Assembly (NCBI GenBank): GCA_963682025.1
Contig: OY821517.1
Span: 338,579,644-338,643,643, forward strand
DNA length: 64,000 bases
Direction of reading: 5' to 3'
Source of the DNA: Cordilura impudica
Lineage: Eukaryota > Arthropoda > Insecta > Diptera > Scathophagidae
Positions 34,596 to 44,233 of the stretch are shown piece by piece. Position numbers and translations under genes: made by a program. The notes under the pieces are model-generated. The model did not search any database. It worked only from the letters and a program-made list of their open reading frames with translations, and had not been told where the DNA came from. Positions within the stretch are counted from its first letter, which is position 1. Each line of letters opens with the position of its first letter.

Positions 34596-34787
34596 ATGCC
34601 TACAAAGAACAGAGTTAGAATCAGCATAGAAATGGATGAACGGAAAGAGCAGCAAAAATTGTTATATGATGACGATAATCTAAGAGAAGAAGAGAAGTTA
34701 AAATGGTTAATAGGATGGTGGAAGTTTATAGGGATGAAAAGAGCTCCAACCATCGAAGAATTGGAATTCCCACGACGAGGGATATAG
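34596..34787 (+). CDS. Small ORF in the LTR-element leader, unknown
   Basis: This is an ATG-started frame of 63 codons, rich in Lys, Glu and Arg, with an EEEKLKWLIGWWKF segment. It is the only frame of note in the internal region of the non-coding LTR element. I recognise no family. It could be the remnant of a gag start or chance coding; its codon content is less AT-skewed than the surroundings. Confidence 0.25.
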   Translation: MPTKNRVRISIEMDERKEQQKLLYDDDNLREEEKLKWLIGWWKFIGMKRAPTIEELEFPRRGI

Positions 34788-35665
34788 AAATTAAGTTAAT
34801 GATTGAGAAATCGGAAAATTGGAGACATAGGAATAAAAAAAAAAAAAAAACAACAACAAAAAAAATTTTTTTTTAACTAAAATAATAATGTAAAGTTATC
34901 ACAACAAAATTGTTATATTAAAGTAATAGCGCAATTAGACAAAAAGAAAATTGTAGAAAATAAAATACAAATATTTTAAAAAATGGACAATACAAAACAT
35001 TATTATGGAATTTATATCAAAATCATAATAGAATTAAATGAAAATTGAATATAATATGTTAAACCAATTAAGAAAATTTATGTATATGAAATATTGTTAA
35101 CAACATTTTTTTTTTTTTGGCAATGACAATGGTGAAAATAAAGGAAAGACTTTTTATAAAAGAAAATAAAGACAATGGAAATAAAACAGGAAATTTTAAA
35201 AGAAGATAAACATAATAAAAGAGATAATAAAAACGCTGGTGATGACTGACGAACTAGGACAGACGATAGAGATGACAGCGCCTATTGGAAATGTTCACTC
35301 CAAGATCGGTGTGTGTACATCAGGAAATAATTGAAAGGAAATGATATAAAGAATATATAATAGGGGTATAAAATGAATCAATAAATTTGCGCGTTTATGA
35401 CGTGGTGATAATCCATCGAAACTAGATTCGATAATGGAGAAACTACGTGCCTGATATAATAAGATACAGTGATAATTCTGCGAAATCCAGATTTCGACGT
35501 GAAGAAACTGACATCTAATATATATAGGAAATAAATGATTTGATAAACATTGTAGACAAAGGTCGCAATGAAAGATATAATGATAGCTATGATCTAGAAA
35601 ATATAAATGAAATAATGAATTCGCACTATAATGGAAAAGTGACGAAGAGTATATGAGTATATATA

Positions 35666-35961
35666 AGTTAACACATCCGCGCAGCAACAAGGTGGTTGCC
35701 TAGCTAAACATGCATAGTAGTGAGCTCATAGTGCACCATCAGCGGTTTTTGCGTATGCTAAAGAATAAACAACAACATAGCGATCACTGCTTTGGCTGAC
35801 AACAATGTTGTGGACGTTGCTTGTCTAATATATGACACCAAAAATAAATGCAAGTTCGGCAGTCTCAACGGGTTTAATTTTAAATATAAATTTTTGTTTT
35901 GTTAATGATATAGTTAGTTCTATTTTGGAATTCATTTAATAAAGAATATTTTATTAAAACT
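35666..35961 (+). repeat. 5' LTR of the errantivirus
   Basis: This is a 296-bp LTR, same length and sequence by eye as 42437-42732. It carries transcription start and polyadenylation functions by family; an AATAAA is present at 35939-35944. Confidence 0.92.
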
Positions 35962-35980
35962 GGCGCCCAACGGCTTATGA
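35961..35980 (+). promoter_or_regulatory. tRNA primer-binding site (tRNA-Lys type)
   Basis: TGGCGCCCAACG directly follows the LTR. It fits the complement of the 3' end of an insect lysine tRNA, the primer used by gypsy-type elements. Only the first 12 bases fit that expectation. Confidence 0.65.
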
Positions 35981-36054
35981 ACCAAAGCCAAGTCGTTTAA
36001 ATTTATTTAAATTTCTCCACACCAAGTGCAAATAAAAAATTATTATAACGACGA

Positions 36055-36345
36055 ATAAGGTTTTTACGTCAGACCGACGGGAAACAAAAAGCACAGTATA
36101 AAATAGCTAAGCAGAACATTGGTAACAGCAGTAGTTTGCTTTATTAAACTTCTACGTCGGATCGACAGAAAACAGAAAAGCAGCAATATAACATCGCTAA
36201 GCAGAACATTGGTAACAACAACAACTTACTCCATTAAATTTCTACGTCAAATCAACGGGAACAGAACAAAAACATATAACATCAATAAGCAGAACAGTGG
36301 CTACAGCAGCAGCTTACAATACGAGAAACAATCAGCAACAGCGGC
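36055..36345 (+). repeat. Three ~90-bp tandem repeats in the errantivirus leader
   Basis: Units start near 36061, 36149 and 36239 with (T/C)T(T/C)TACGTC. Each contains AAGCAGAACA(T/G)TGG followed by AACA/TACA-rich sequence. They occupy the place where gypsy of Drosophila has its insulator repeats. The sequence differs, so a regulatory role is only inferred. Confidence 0.65.
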
Positions 36346-36392
36346 AAAGGCAGACGTCATTAGGATACGTTAAGTTAATAAATCAGGATAAA

Positions 36393-36400
36393 ATGTAAGT
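36393..36400 (+). promoter_or_regulatory. Predicted splice donor for env mRNA
   Basis: GTAAGT at 36395-36400 is a strong donor in the leader, just upstream of gag. The exon would end with AT at 36393-36394. Paired with the acceptor at 40996, splicing would place AT before G and give an in-frame start codon for env. Confidence 0.65.
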
Positions 36401-36580
36401 AGACGCTCAGTGAAAAAGTGAAATTAATTTTGGAAAAAAATAAAAATACAAAGATTAAAGTAAAAAAAAAAAAAAGAGTGAAAAAATTTTAGTTTTGCCA
36501 TTACAAAAAAAAAAAACCTAATGTAGTTATCATTACAATTTGTGAATTAACCAATCTTTGTAAGAAAGTGAATTTCCCTT

Positions 36581-37906
36581 ATGACTGACAGTGATTTGGA
36601 AGAAATCTCTACAGAATTAGCAGCTAGATTACAACCAATAAGCCGTACAACCCGCGATTCAAATTGGTGGTCGAATAGAAATCAGGAAATGGCACTTAAG
36701 GCAGACGAATTGAGACAGGTAGTAGAGGCCGCCGTGAACAGCGCGCTGGCAGTTCAGGAAAGGAATTTTGAGCAAAAATTGTTAGAAGCTACAAACAGAT
36801 TAACTAACTCGACGGTTTCTTCACCACAAGTAGAAGTGTATAGGGATGCAGAAATCGATAATAGAATAGGGTGTGACGAACCTTTGGATATAGTAAAATC
36901 GTTACCAGACTTTGACGGCAAACATGAAACATACGTTTCTTGGCGAAAAGCAGCGCATACAGCGTACAAAATTTTTGAACAATATCAAGGCAGCTCAAAA
37001 CACTACCAAGCCCTAGGGATTATTAGAAACAAAGTCAAGGGTTCGGCGGACATGGTGCTATCATCATACGACACACCTCTGAATTTCAAGGCAATTATTA
37101 ACAGGCTAGACTTTACTTACGCTGACAAGCGCCCAATATATCTCATCGAGCAAGAACTATCGACCCTTCGACAAGCAAATATGACATTACTACAATACTA
37201 CGATGAAGTAGAAAAAAAACTTACTCTTTTAATAAATAAGACGATAATGTCGTATGACAGTGTAGTGGCCGCGTCGCTAAATGAAAAATACAGACAAGAC
37301 GCCTTGCGTGTTTTTATTTCAGGAACAAAGAAGTCTTTAAGCGACGTTCTTTTTTCGGCTCGTCCAAAGGACCTGCCATCCGCTCTGGCGCTGGCTCAAG
37401 AAGTCGAGTCAAACCACGAGCGATTTCTATTTGCAACAAATTATGCGAGAAGCGTAGAAGATAAGGCACATAGACTTGAACAAAGGCAACAAAGCCCCAG
37501 AAATTTTGTTTCAAATGACTATCGACAGGGAAAAAATCCTTACTTTAATAGACAGCGACAACAAAACAATTTAGGCCCTACAAAGCAAGATGTTGTTCAA
37601 CCAATGGATGTTGATCCTTCATCAAAATTTAGGCAACCGACACAATACCAGGCAAATCAACAATTTCAATACCAAAATACTCAAGCCCTGGGACAAGTTT
37701 TTAAGAGGCCGAATAGCGGCACAGCCAGGTTCACCGGACCTAAACATCAGAGGGTCAACAACCTGTCACAGGAAGAGATCTCAGGAGATCATCCAGAGCA
37801 AGAATATCAACACCTAGCAGAAATAGAGGCAACAAATATAGAAAATGAAATCGAAGAATATGACCAAATTAATTTTTTAGACAAGATTCCTTGCTACCGT
37901 ATGTAG
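36581..37906 (+). CDS. gag: Errantivirus Gag polyprotein
   Basis: The 441-residue frame starts at the ATG at 36581, 620 bases after the PBS. Gag forms the particle core that packages element RNA in the cytoplasm. The N-terminal part is acidic and helical. The centre carries the capsid-like region (PDFDGKHETYVSWRKAAH at about 108-125, then AADKRP/LEQELSTLRQ-like helices). The C-terminal third is Gln- and Asn-rich and basic. I see no CCHC zinc knuckle, as is normal for gypsy-group errantiviruses, which rely on basic regions to bind RNA. The end overlaps pol in the -1 frame, with a slippery site at 37873-37879. There are no stops or frameshifts. Confidence 0.9.
   Translation: MTDSDLEEISTELAARLQPISRTTRDSNWWSNRNQEMALKADELRQVVEAAVNSALAVQERNFEQKLLEATNRLTNSTVSSPQVEVYRDAEIDNRIGCDEPLDIVKSLPDFDGKHETYVSWRKAAHTAYKIFEQYQGSSKHYQALGIIRNKVKGSADMVLSSYDTPLNFKAIINRLDFTYADKRPIYLIEQELSTLRQANMTLLQYYDEVEKKLTLLINKTIMSYDSVVAASLNEKYRQDALRVFISGTKKSLSDVLFSARPKDLPSALALAQEVESNHERFLFATNYARSVEDKAHRLEQRQQSPRNFVSNDYRQGKNPYFNRQRQQNNLGPTKQDVVQPMDVDPSSKFRQPTQYQANQQFQYQNTQALGQVFKRPNSGTARFTGPKHQRVNNLSQEEISGDHPEQEYQHLAEIEATNIENEIEEYDQINFLDKIPCYRM
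37873..37879 (+). promoter_or_regulatory. -1 ribosomal frameshift site between gag and pol
   Basis: TTTTTTA is in the correct phase (codons AAT TTT TTA of gag), the X XXY YYZ form used by many retroviruses including HIV-1. The -1 frame is open from here into pol, and gag stops at 37904-37906. I could not check for a downstream structure. Confidence 0.75.
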
Positions 37907-40900
37907 AGAGAACGATAGCAGGGAAAAAAATTAGATTGCTAATTGACACGGGTGCCTCTAAAAATTATATAAAACCTTTAAAGGAACTAAACTTTGTATC
38001 AAAAGTAAATAATCCATTTATTGTAAAGTCTCTTCACGGGAATAATATTGTAGAAAAAAAATGCACTATGCGGCTTTTTAATGTTAACACAACATTTTTT
38101 TTGCTCCCCGATCTAACTACCTTCGATGGAATAATCGGGCTAGATTTTTTATATCAAACAAATGCAATTTTGGACTTTAGAAATAAACGACTAAGAACTA
38201 GTACTGAATCTGAAAATATGAAATTTTTAAAATGCCTTAGTGTAAATTTTACTAACACAGATGATATTGAGGTACCCCAGCAAATTGAAAAACAATTTCA
38301 GAAAATGATAAAAAAACGAATCGGTGTTTTTGCGGACCCAAACGAGGCACTCCCTTTTAATACCAGGATTGTTGCTACCATTCGCACAGAAGATGAGGAC
38401 CCGATATATTCTAAATTATACCCTTACCCGATGGGTGTATCAGACTTTGTAAATTCCGAAATGCGAAGTATGCTTAAAGACGGCATAATTCGACCATCCA
38501 GGTCACCGTACAATAACCCAGTATGGGTGGTTGACAAGAAAGGTATGGACGCACAGGGAAATGCAAAGAAGCGTTTGGTAATAGATTTTAGAAAGTTGAA
38601 TTCAAAGACCATAGATGACAAATATCCGATACCAAATATTGTGGCTATTCTATCAAATCTCGGGAAGGCTAAGTTTTTCACAACCCTTGACTTGAAATCA
38701 GGATTTCACCAAATTTTGTTGGCTGAAAAGGATAGGGAAAAAACAGCATTTTCGGTGGGCAATGGAAAATACGAGTTTTGTAGGCTCCCCTTTGGGCTGA
38801 AGAACGCGCCTAGTATTTTTCAAAGAGCAATAGATGACGTGCTCCGAGATCAAATAGGGAAATCATGCTATGTTTATGTTGATGATGTGATCATCTTCTC
38901 GGAAAGTATGGAGGGGCATGTTGAGCATATAGCATGGGTGTTGGATAGGTTAAATGAAGCTAACATGAGAGTTTCACGCGAGAAGTCAAATTTTTTTAAA
39001 AAACAGGTTGAGTATCTGGGTTTTGTGGTATGCGAAAAGGGTATTACAACGAGTCCTAGCAAAATAGAGACGATTAAAAACTACGAGCGGCCCACCACAC
39101 TATTTAATGTTCGTTCCTTCTTGGGCTTGGCAAGTTACTACAGGTGTTTTATCAAGGATTTTGCATCTTTAGCCAGACCACTGACTAACATACTAAAAGG
39201 GGAGAATGGCAGTGTGAGCGCTACCCGGTCAAAGAAAATACCAGTGCGCCTTAACGAGGAACAGTACCAGGCATTTGAAAAGTTGAAAAGGGTTCTCACA
39301 TCTGAAGATGTCTTGTTGCTCTATCCGGATTACAATAAGTCATTTGACCTGACAACGGACGCTTCTTCTTTGGGTATTGGGGCGGTCTTGTCGCAGGACG
39401 GAAAACCAATTACCATGATATCCAGAACCCTGAAAGATTCCGAATTAAATTTTCCAACCAACGAGCGAGAGTTGCTTGCTATAGTGTGGGCTTTGAAATG
39501 TCTCAGAAACTATCTGTACGGTGTAAGGAATTTGAATATTTACACTGACCACCAGCCACTTACGTTCGCAGTTTCGGATCGAAACTCAAACGCGAAAATA
39601 AAACGATGGAAGGCATTTATAGACGAGCATAACGCACATATTTTCTATAAGCCTGGAAAGGAAAATTTCGTCGCGGATGCTCTATCGCGGCAAAACATTC
39701 ATGCTCTTGAAGAGGAGGCACAGTCTGACCGTGCAACAATACACAGTGAACAATCCCTGACCTACACAATTGAATCAACCGAAAAGCCTGTAAATTGTTT
39801 TCGAAATCAGATAATAATAGAACAGAGCGAAGTTCCCTCGACACGTACGATAATTATGTTTGGTGAGAAAACCAGACATCTCATAAATTTTTCCAATAGA
39901 GAAAACTTAATGCAGATAGTCTACGATGCAGTTAAAAAAGATGTAGTGAACGCGATTCACTGCGAACTGCCAATACTGGCATTCATACAGAATAACCTAG
40001 TAAAAACTTTTCCAACAACAACTTTTTGGCACGCAAGCCGAATGGTGATTGATATATTTAACAAAAGTGAACAAAAGGAAATAGTAGTCACTGAACATAA
40101 CAGGGCGCATAGAGCCGCTCAAGAAAATACGAAGCAAATTTTGCAGGATTATTTTTTTCCGAAGATGACCCGTTTGGCTAATGAAATTGTCGCAAATTGC
40201 AAAATTTGCAGAAAAGCTAAATATGACCGACACCCAAAAAAGCATATTATAGGCGAAACGCCCATTCCTTCTCACGTAGGCGAAATATTACATATCGACA
40301 TATATTCCACAGATAAAAAATTTTTTCTAACCTGTATTGACAAGTTTTCAAAATTCGCGATTGTTCAACCCATTGACTCTAGAACAATAGTAGATATAGA
40401 ACCACCAATCTTACAGTTAATGAATTTTTACCCCCACGTAAAAACGGTATATTGCGATAATGAACCCTCTCTGAACTCAGGAACGATTCGGTCTCTTTTA
40501 TTAAATCGCTTTGACGTGCAAATTGTAAATGCGCCACCGCTCCACAGCACGTCGAATGGGCAGGTGGAAAGATTTCATAGTACTCTTGCGGAAATTGCAA
40601 GATGTTTGAAAATCGAAAGAAACTTAAATGACACAGTCGAACTGATACTTCAAGCGACAATAGAGTACAACAAGACTATCCACTCGGTGACAAAAAAACG
40701 GCCCATTGACATAGTCCATGCATTCCCGCCGGAATTCAAGGCAGAGATTAAGGAAAGGGTAAATAGGGCCCAGGACGTTCAAATGCAAAGACTGAATGAG
40801 ACAAGACAGAATAGAACCTTTCAAAGGGGTGACAAAGTACTTGTAAAAACAAACAGGAGATTGGGAAATAAACTAACACCTCTATATATAGAGGAAGAAA

Positions 40901-40968
40901 TAGAAGCTGATCTGGGAACGACGGTTCTAATAAAAGGGAGGGCGGTCCATAAGGACAATTTAAGATAA
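37876..40968 (+). CDS. pol: Errantivirus Pol polyprotein (protease, reverse transcriptase, RNase H, integrase)
   Basis: It is read by a -1 shift from gag and is open to 40968. Residues below count from 37891. The aspartic protease active site LIDTGAS has its Asp at 19. Reverse transcriptase shows RLVIDFRKLN, LPFGLKNAP and the active site YVDD at 329-332. RNase H begins near LTTDASS with its first Asp at 490 and includes NERELLAIVW and TDHQPL. Integrase has an HHCC zinc-binding region (HNRAH, then CKICRKAK) and catalytic Asp 803 (HIDIYS), Asp 856 (YCDNEP) and Glu 893 (QVERF), so the D,D(36)E triad is complete. The order protease-RT-RNase H-integrase is that of Ty3/gypsy. All key residues are present. 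Confidence 0.95.
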   Translation, partial: FRQDSLLPYVERTIAGKKIRLLIDTGASKNYIKPLKELNFVSKVNNPFIVKSLHGNNIVEKKCTMRLFNVNTTFFLLPDLTTFDGIIGLDFLYQTNAILDFRNKRLRTSTESENMKFLKCLSVNFTNTDDIEVPQQIEKQFQKMIKKRIGVFADPNEALPFNTRIVATIRTEDEDPIYSKLYPYPMGVSDFVNSEMRSMLKDGIIRPSRSPYNNPVWVVDKKGMDAQGNAKKRLVIDFRKLNSKTIDDKYPIPNIVAILSNLGKAKFFTTLDLKSGFHQILLAEKDREKTAFSVGNGKYEFCRLPFGLKNAPSIFQRAIDDVLRDQIGKSCYVYVDDVIIFSESMEGHVEHIAWVLDRLNEANMRVSREKSNFFKKQVEYLGFVVCEKGITTSPSKIETIKNYERPTTLFNVRSFLGLASYYRCFIKDFASLARPLTNILKGENGSVSATRSKKIPVRLNEEQYQAFEKLKRVLTSEDVLLLYPDYNKSFDLTTDASSLGIGAVLSQDGKPITMISRTLKDSELNFPTNERELLAIVWALKCLRNYLYGVRNLNIYTDHQPLTFAVSDRNSNAKIKRWKAFIDEHNAHIFYKPGKENFVADALSRQNIHALEEEAQSDRATIHSEQSLTYTIESTEKPVNCFRNQIIIEQSEVPSTRTIIMFGEKTRHLINFSNRENLMQIVYDAVKKDVVNAIHCELPILAFIQNNLVKTFPTTTFWHASRMVIDIFNKSEQKEIVVTEHNRAHRAAQENTKQILQDYFFPKMTRLANEIVANCKICRKAKYDRHPKKHIIGETPIPSHVGEILHIDIYSTDKKFFLTCIDKFSKFAIVQPIDSRTIVDIEPPILQLMNFYPHVKTVYCDNEPSLNSGTIRSLLLNRFDVQIVNAPPLHSTSNGQVERFHSTLAEIARCLKIERNLNDTVELILQATIEYNKTIHSVTKKRPIDIVHAFPPEFKAEIKERVNRAQDVQMQRLNETRQNRTFQRGDKVLVKTNRRLGNKLTPLYIEEEIEADLGTTVLIKGRAVHKDNLR

Positions 40969-40984
40969 GTTTCTTAATTTATGC

Positions 40985-40997
40985 TTTTTCATTTAGG
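40985..40997 (+). promoter_or_regulatory. Predicted splice acceptor for env mRNA
   Basis: A pyrimidine-rich CTTTTTCATTTAG ends with AG at 40995-40996, just after the pol stop. The next base, G at 40997, completes the ATG begun by the leader exon, in frame with env. Confidence 0.7.
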
Positions 40998-42488
40998 ATT
41001 TTGATTGCGCTGTTTCTTGTCGCGACAACAACCGCCAAGCTGACCGACTATTCGAATTCAGACTACATACCTCTGACAGATGGTGACGTAGTAATATGGC
41101 AGGGATATGAATATTTGCGGCACTCATCAAACCTTACCATGTATTCAGAAATGGCAGAAGAAACCAAGTTGTTGACGAACCATTTTCCCCAGTCACACAT
41201 GAGAAAAATACTTGACGCCGACATAGGTCATATCAATACGCTTTTGGAAACAGTAAACATCCACCACAGATATGCCAGAAGCATCAACATCTTGGGAACT
41301 GCTCTAAAGGTGGTCGCCGGAACCCCTGACTTTGACGACTTTGAGCAGCTAAAATTTAAACAACAGCAACTTATTGAGTCCGCTAATAGGCAAGTGGTTA
41401 TAAATACTCAGGCACAAGAACAAATTAATAAATTATCAGAGACAGTCAACGCAATTATTAGGGATTCAAAAACTAAACAGATTGATACTGGTCACCTTTA
41501 TGAAACACTACTCGCAAGAGATAGAATCCTAATTTCAGAGCTGGAAACATTAATGTTGTCGGTCACCCTTGCAAAGATTGGAATAATAAACCCAGCAATT
41601 CTTGATTCTAATGATTTAAATAAAACAATCACTGAGCGCTCTACAGGTATAACCATAACTGATCTAATGGAAATAGCAAATGTTAGGGTCCTATTGAATG
41701 ATAAATTTATGCATTTTCTTATTAAATATCCTAAGCTAGGTTTAGTATGTAAAAAAATAATTTTATATCCCGTTGAGCATAATAATACCATTCTTGATTT
41801 TGCTGATGAAAATAACATAGCAGACTGCGGTAATCAAATGGTGTCAATTGGAAATTGTACCGCCACGCTTACAACAACATTCTGCAGGAAGCTGTCTCAT
41901 ATAACATGCGCACAGCAACTTCATTCTGGCGGCATAGCACATTGCACAACTCGTCCAAGCCATCTTGAACCTCTGACAGTCATTGACGATGGCGTTATCA
42001 TTATCAATGATGAAACCGCTACAATCAGGACTAGCGATGCCCACGAGCAGATTGTGACGGGAACGTATCTTCTCACGTTTGACGACGAGGTCAGGGTCAA
42101 CGACTCCTTATATCAGAACCTGAAGAACTATGTAGGGAAGTCTCCAGGCCCAGCATTGTCAACGCTTCTCAACATAACAAGCCATCAGGAAATACTGAGC
42201 TTACCATACTTAAAAAGGCTGAGTATGGAAAATTCCCAGTATATCAACGATATTGGAAAGGGACTGATAAAATGGCCTTTGATATCTGGGTTGGTCGCGA
42301 TTGCCTTTTTGGTCCTTTGCTACACCTCGTTCAAGCTTTACAAAAAACATCAGAGGGCTCGGCGCCAACACAACATTCAGGATTTAATTGATGGCCTCAG
42401 GAAGTCCGAGGACGTCCTTCACTTAAACGAGGGAGGAGTTAACACATCCGCGCAGCAACAAGGTGGTTGCCTAGCTAAACATGCATAG
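40997..42488 (+). CDS. env: Errantivirus envelope glycoprotein (baculovirus F-like fusion protein)
   Basis: The frame is open from the predicted splice acceptor to 42488. It has no suitable ATG near its start, which fits translation from a spliced RNA. In family terms it is a class I fusion protein on the cell or particle surface. Counting from 41001: a hydrophobic signal-like N-terminus (about 1-12); a furin-type RYAR site at 90-93 followed by a fusion-peptide-like stretch; long heptad-like Gln/Leu-rich helices at about 115-160; a Cys-rich region at about 250-320; a transmembrane segment at about 425-447; and a 48-residue cytoplasmic tail. The last 17 codons lie in the 3' LTR. There are several N-glycosylation sites. 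It is distantly related to baculovirus F proteins by layout. No stops or frameshifts seen. Confidence 0.88.
42429..42436 (+). promoter_or_regulatory. Polypurine tract of the errantivirus
   Basis: CGAGGGAGG directly precedes the 3' LTR, the expected primer site for plus-strand synthesis. It lies within the env reading frame. Confidence 0.7.
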
Positions 42489-42732
42489 TAGTGAGCTCAT
42501 AGTGCACCATCAGCGGTTTTTGCGTATGCTAAAGAATAAACAACAACATAGCGATCACTGCTTTGGCTGACAACAATGTTGTGGACGTTGCTTGTCTAAT
42601 ATATGACACCAAAAATAAATGCAAGTTCGGCAGTCTCAACGGGTTTAATTTTAAATATAAATTTTTGTTTTGTTAATGATATAGTTAGTTCTATTTTGGA
42701 ATTCATTTAATAAAGAATATTTTATTAAAACT
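42437..42732 (+). repeat. 3' LTR of the errantivirus
   Basis: This is a 296-bp copy of 35666-35961. Its first 52 bases encode the end of env. Confidence 0.92.
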
Positions 42733-42736
42733 TATA

Positions 42737-43316
42737 TGTTATGTAACGAACCCCGAAAGATAAGATAGAATATGAGAAAATAATGAGGGAAAATCCTCGA
42801 AAATTTTAAAGAATCAAAAGGACACACCACGCGACATAGAATAGATGACTAAAAATTTATCGTAATTTCGAAAAGAAAATAATTATTTTTAAAATAAAAG
42901 ATGAAAATTGCCATGTCATTGACCACATGAAATTATACATGTTTCGATTGATGTAATTAATATGAAATCTAAATGAGAAATTTAATAGATATAAAATGAA
43001 AATTCAATTTTATATGTAAAAGGAAATATGAAATCATATCATAATAATACTTTAAAATTATAAACGTAAATGAAAAAGTAAAATTGTATAGATTGTTAAT
43101 TACTACACATAAGAGCACATAGTAAACTTACTTATTTATATTGTTAATAAATAGATATAGAAATTACTTATTACATTTTTTTTATATAATATTATATCAC
43201 AAAAACAAAATTAGAATAACCACTAAGTTTAAGAGAAACAAAAATAATATTTTTATTTTAAGTAATGAAATTCATGAATTTTCTAAAACCCATAAATTTC
43301 ATCTTAAGGGTAGGGG
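42737..43316 (+). other. 3' internal part of the non-coding LTR element
   Basis: AT-rich and non-coding, ending in a purine-rich stretch (AAGGGTAGGGG) before the LTR. Confidence 0.6.
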
Positions 43317-44207
43317 TGTGATGATGTTACACACATCTTCATTTATCTTTATTTATTTCATTTATTCATCTTTATTTGTTTATATTTTTTGTTTATTTTT
43401 GATTACTATATTTATTTGTTTACATTTATTTATTTTTTTGTGCATATCTTTTCTTTTCATTCAACACATACCACAAAGTACACTAACCTTGGGTAAAGGG
43501 TTGAATTACAAAACAATAAATTATTGGTTAATTAAATATCACTGGAATGCAAAATGACAAATTTGTGAAAATTCAAATTGTGTCAATAACCCATGACAAA
43601 TAGGAATGTCACTCAAATTTTGAGGGGAAAATTTTAAATTGATTATTGAACGTTTTCTGATTGGCTATTGAGCCCAACGTTCAAAATCAATGAATTTGTA
43701 ATATGCGAATGTAAAGAAAAGAGAAGACTATTATTTAAATTAAGTAAAAATATTAAATTATAATGATATAAAAGACCAGCATTTTAAAATAAATAAATCA
43801 ATTATAATTCTGATTTGAAAGGGTTATAATTAAAACCAAACAGAGATTTTCTCTTTTTACTGGCATATTCTGCCAAAGGGTTCAAACATTGGCATAATCT
43901 GCCTACGTGCTGTATAAAAAAAGTGCATCTAGCGTGCACGCGGGAACTGCTTTGAGGAAAGCACTTGACAAAATTCCTCCTGAGATTGGTCCGGTTCTCA
44001 CCCAATCTTAGTGTCCTTTTGTACACCCTCATACACTATATGGCGATCCTGCCCCCATACATACACTATATCAAATTTAAATGCCACTATGTACGTAGAT
44101 TGCTACAAGGCATACATTATATAACGGTCCAGCGATTTTTATAATATTTGGTGATCCTAGCTTGCGTCCCACCTACACTATATGGCGATCCTGCCTTTTA
44201 CACTATA
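43317..44207 (+). repeat. 3' LTR of the non-coding LTR element
   Basis: This 891-bp LTR looks identical by eye to 33490-34380. It is followed by the CAGA duplication and the continuing Tc1 transposase start. Confidence 0.88.
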
Positions 44208-44233
44208 CAGATTAACTCAGCCGTTTCTCCCAT
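44208..44233 (-). pseudogene. Start of the split Tc1-like transposase
   Basis: On the minus strand, ATG at 44233-44231 begins MGETAELI. It joins, across the LTR-element insertion, to the remainder at 33488. Confidence 0.7.

Larger units (their letters stand above)
35666..42732 (+). mobile_element. Complete errantivirus (gypsy-type LTR retrotransposon with env)
   Basis: Two 296-bp LTRs beginning AGTTAACACATCC and ending TTATTAAAACT enclose gag, pol and env. TATA flanks both ends (35662-35665, 42733-42736), the kind of short AT target duplication typical of gypsy errantiviruses. The LTRs show no difference by eye and the three genes are open, so the insertion is very recent and may be active. 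It lies in the internal region of the non-coding LTR element. Confidence 0.95.
33490..44207 (+). mobile_element. Non-coding LTR retrotransposon (LARD-like), split by an errantivirus
   Basis: It is bounded by two 891-bp LTRs with a CAGA duplication on each side (33486-33489, 44208-44211), interrupting a Tc1 transposase gene. Its own internal DNA is 34381-35665 plus 42733-43316, under 2 kb, with no reverse transcriptase or gag. A PBS-like site follows the 5' LTR and a purine-rich tract (AAGGGTAGGGG) precedes the 3' LTR. Mobilisation would need enzymes from another element. Confidence 0.85.

Noticed and set aside
35295..35690. 131-codon minus-strand frame
   Set aside because: It crosses the boundary between the non-coding LTR element and the errantivirus LTR, so it cannot be an old gene.
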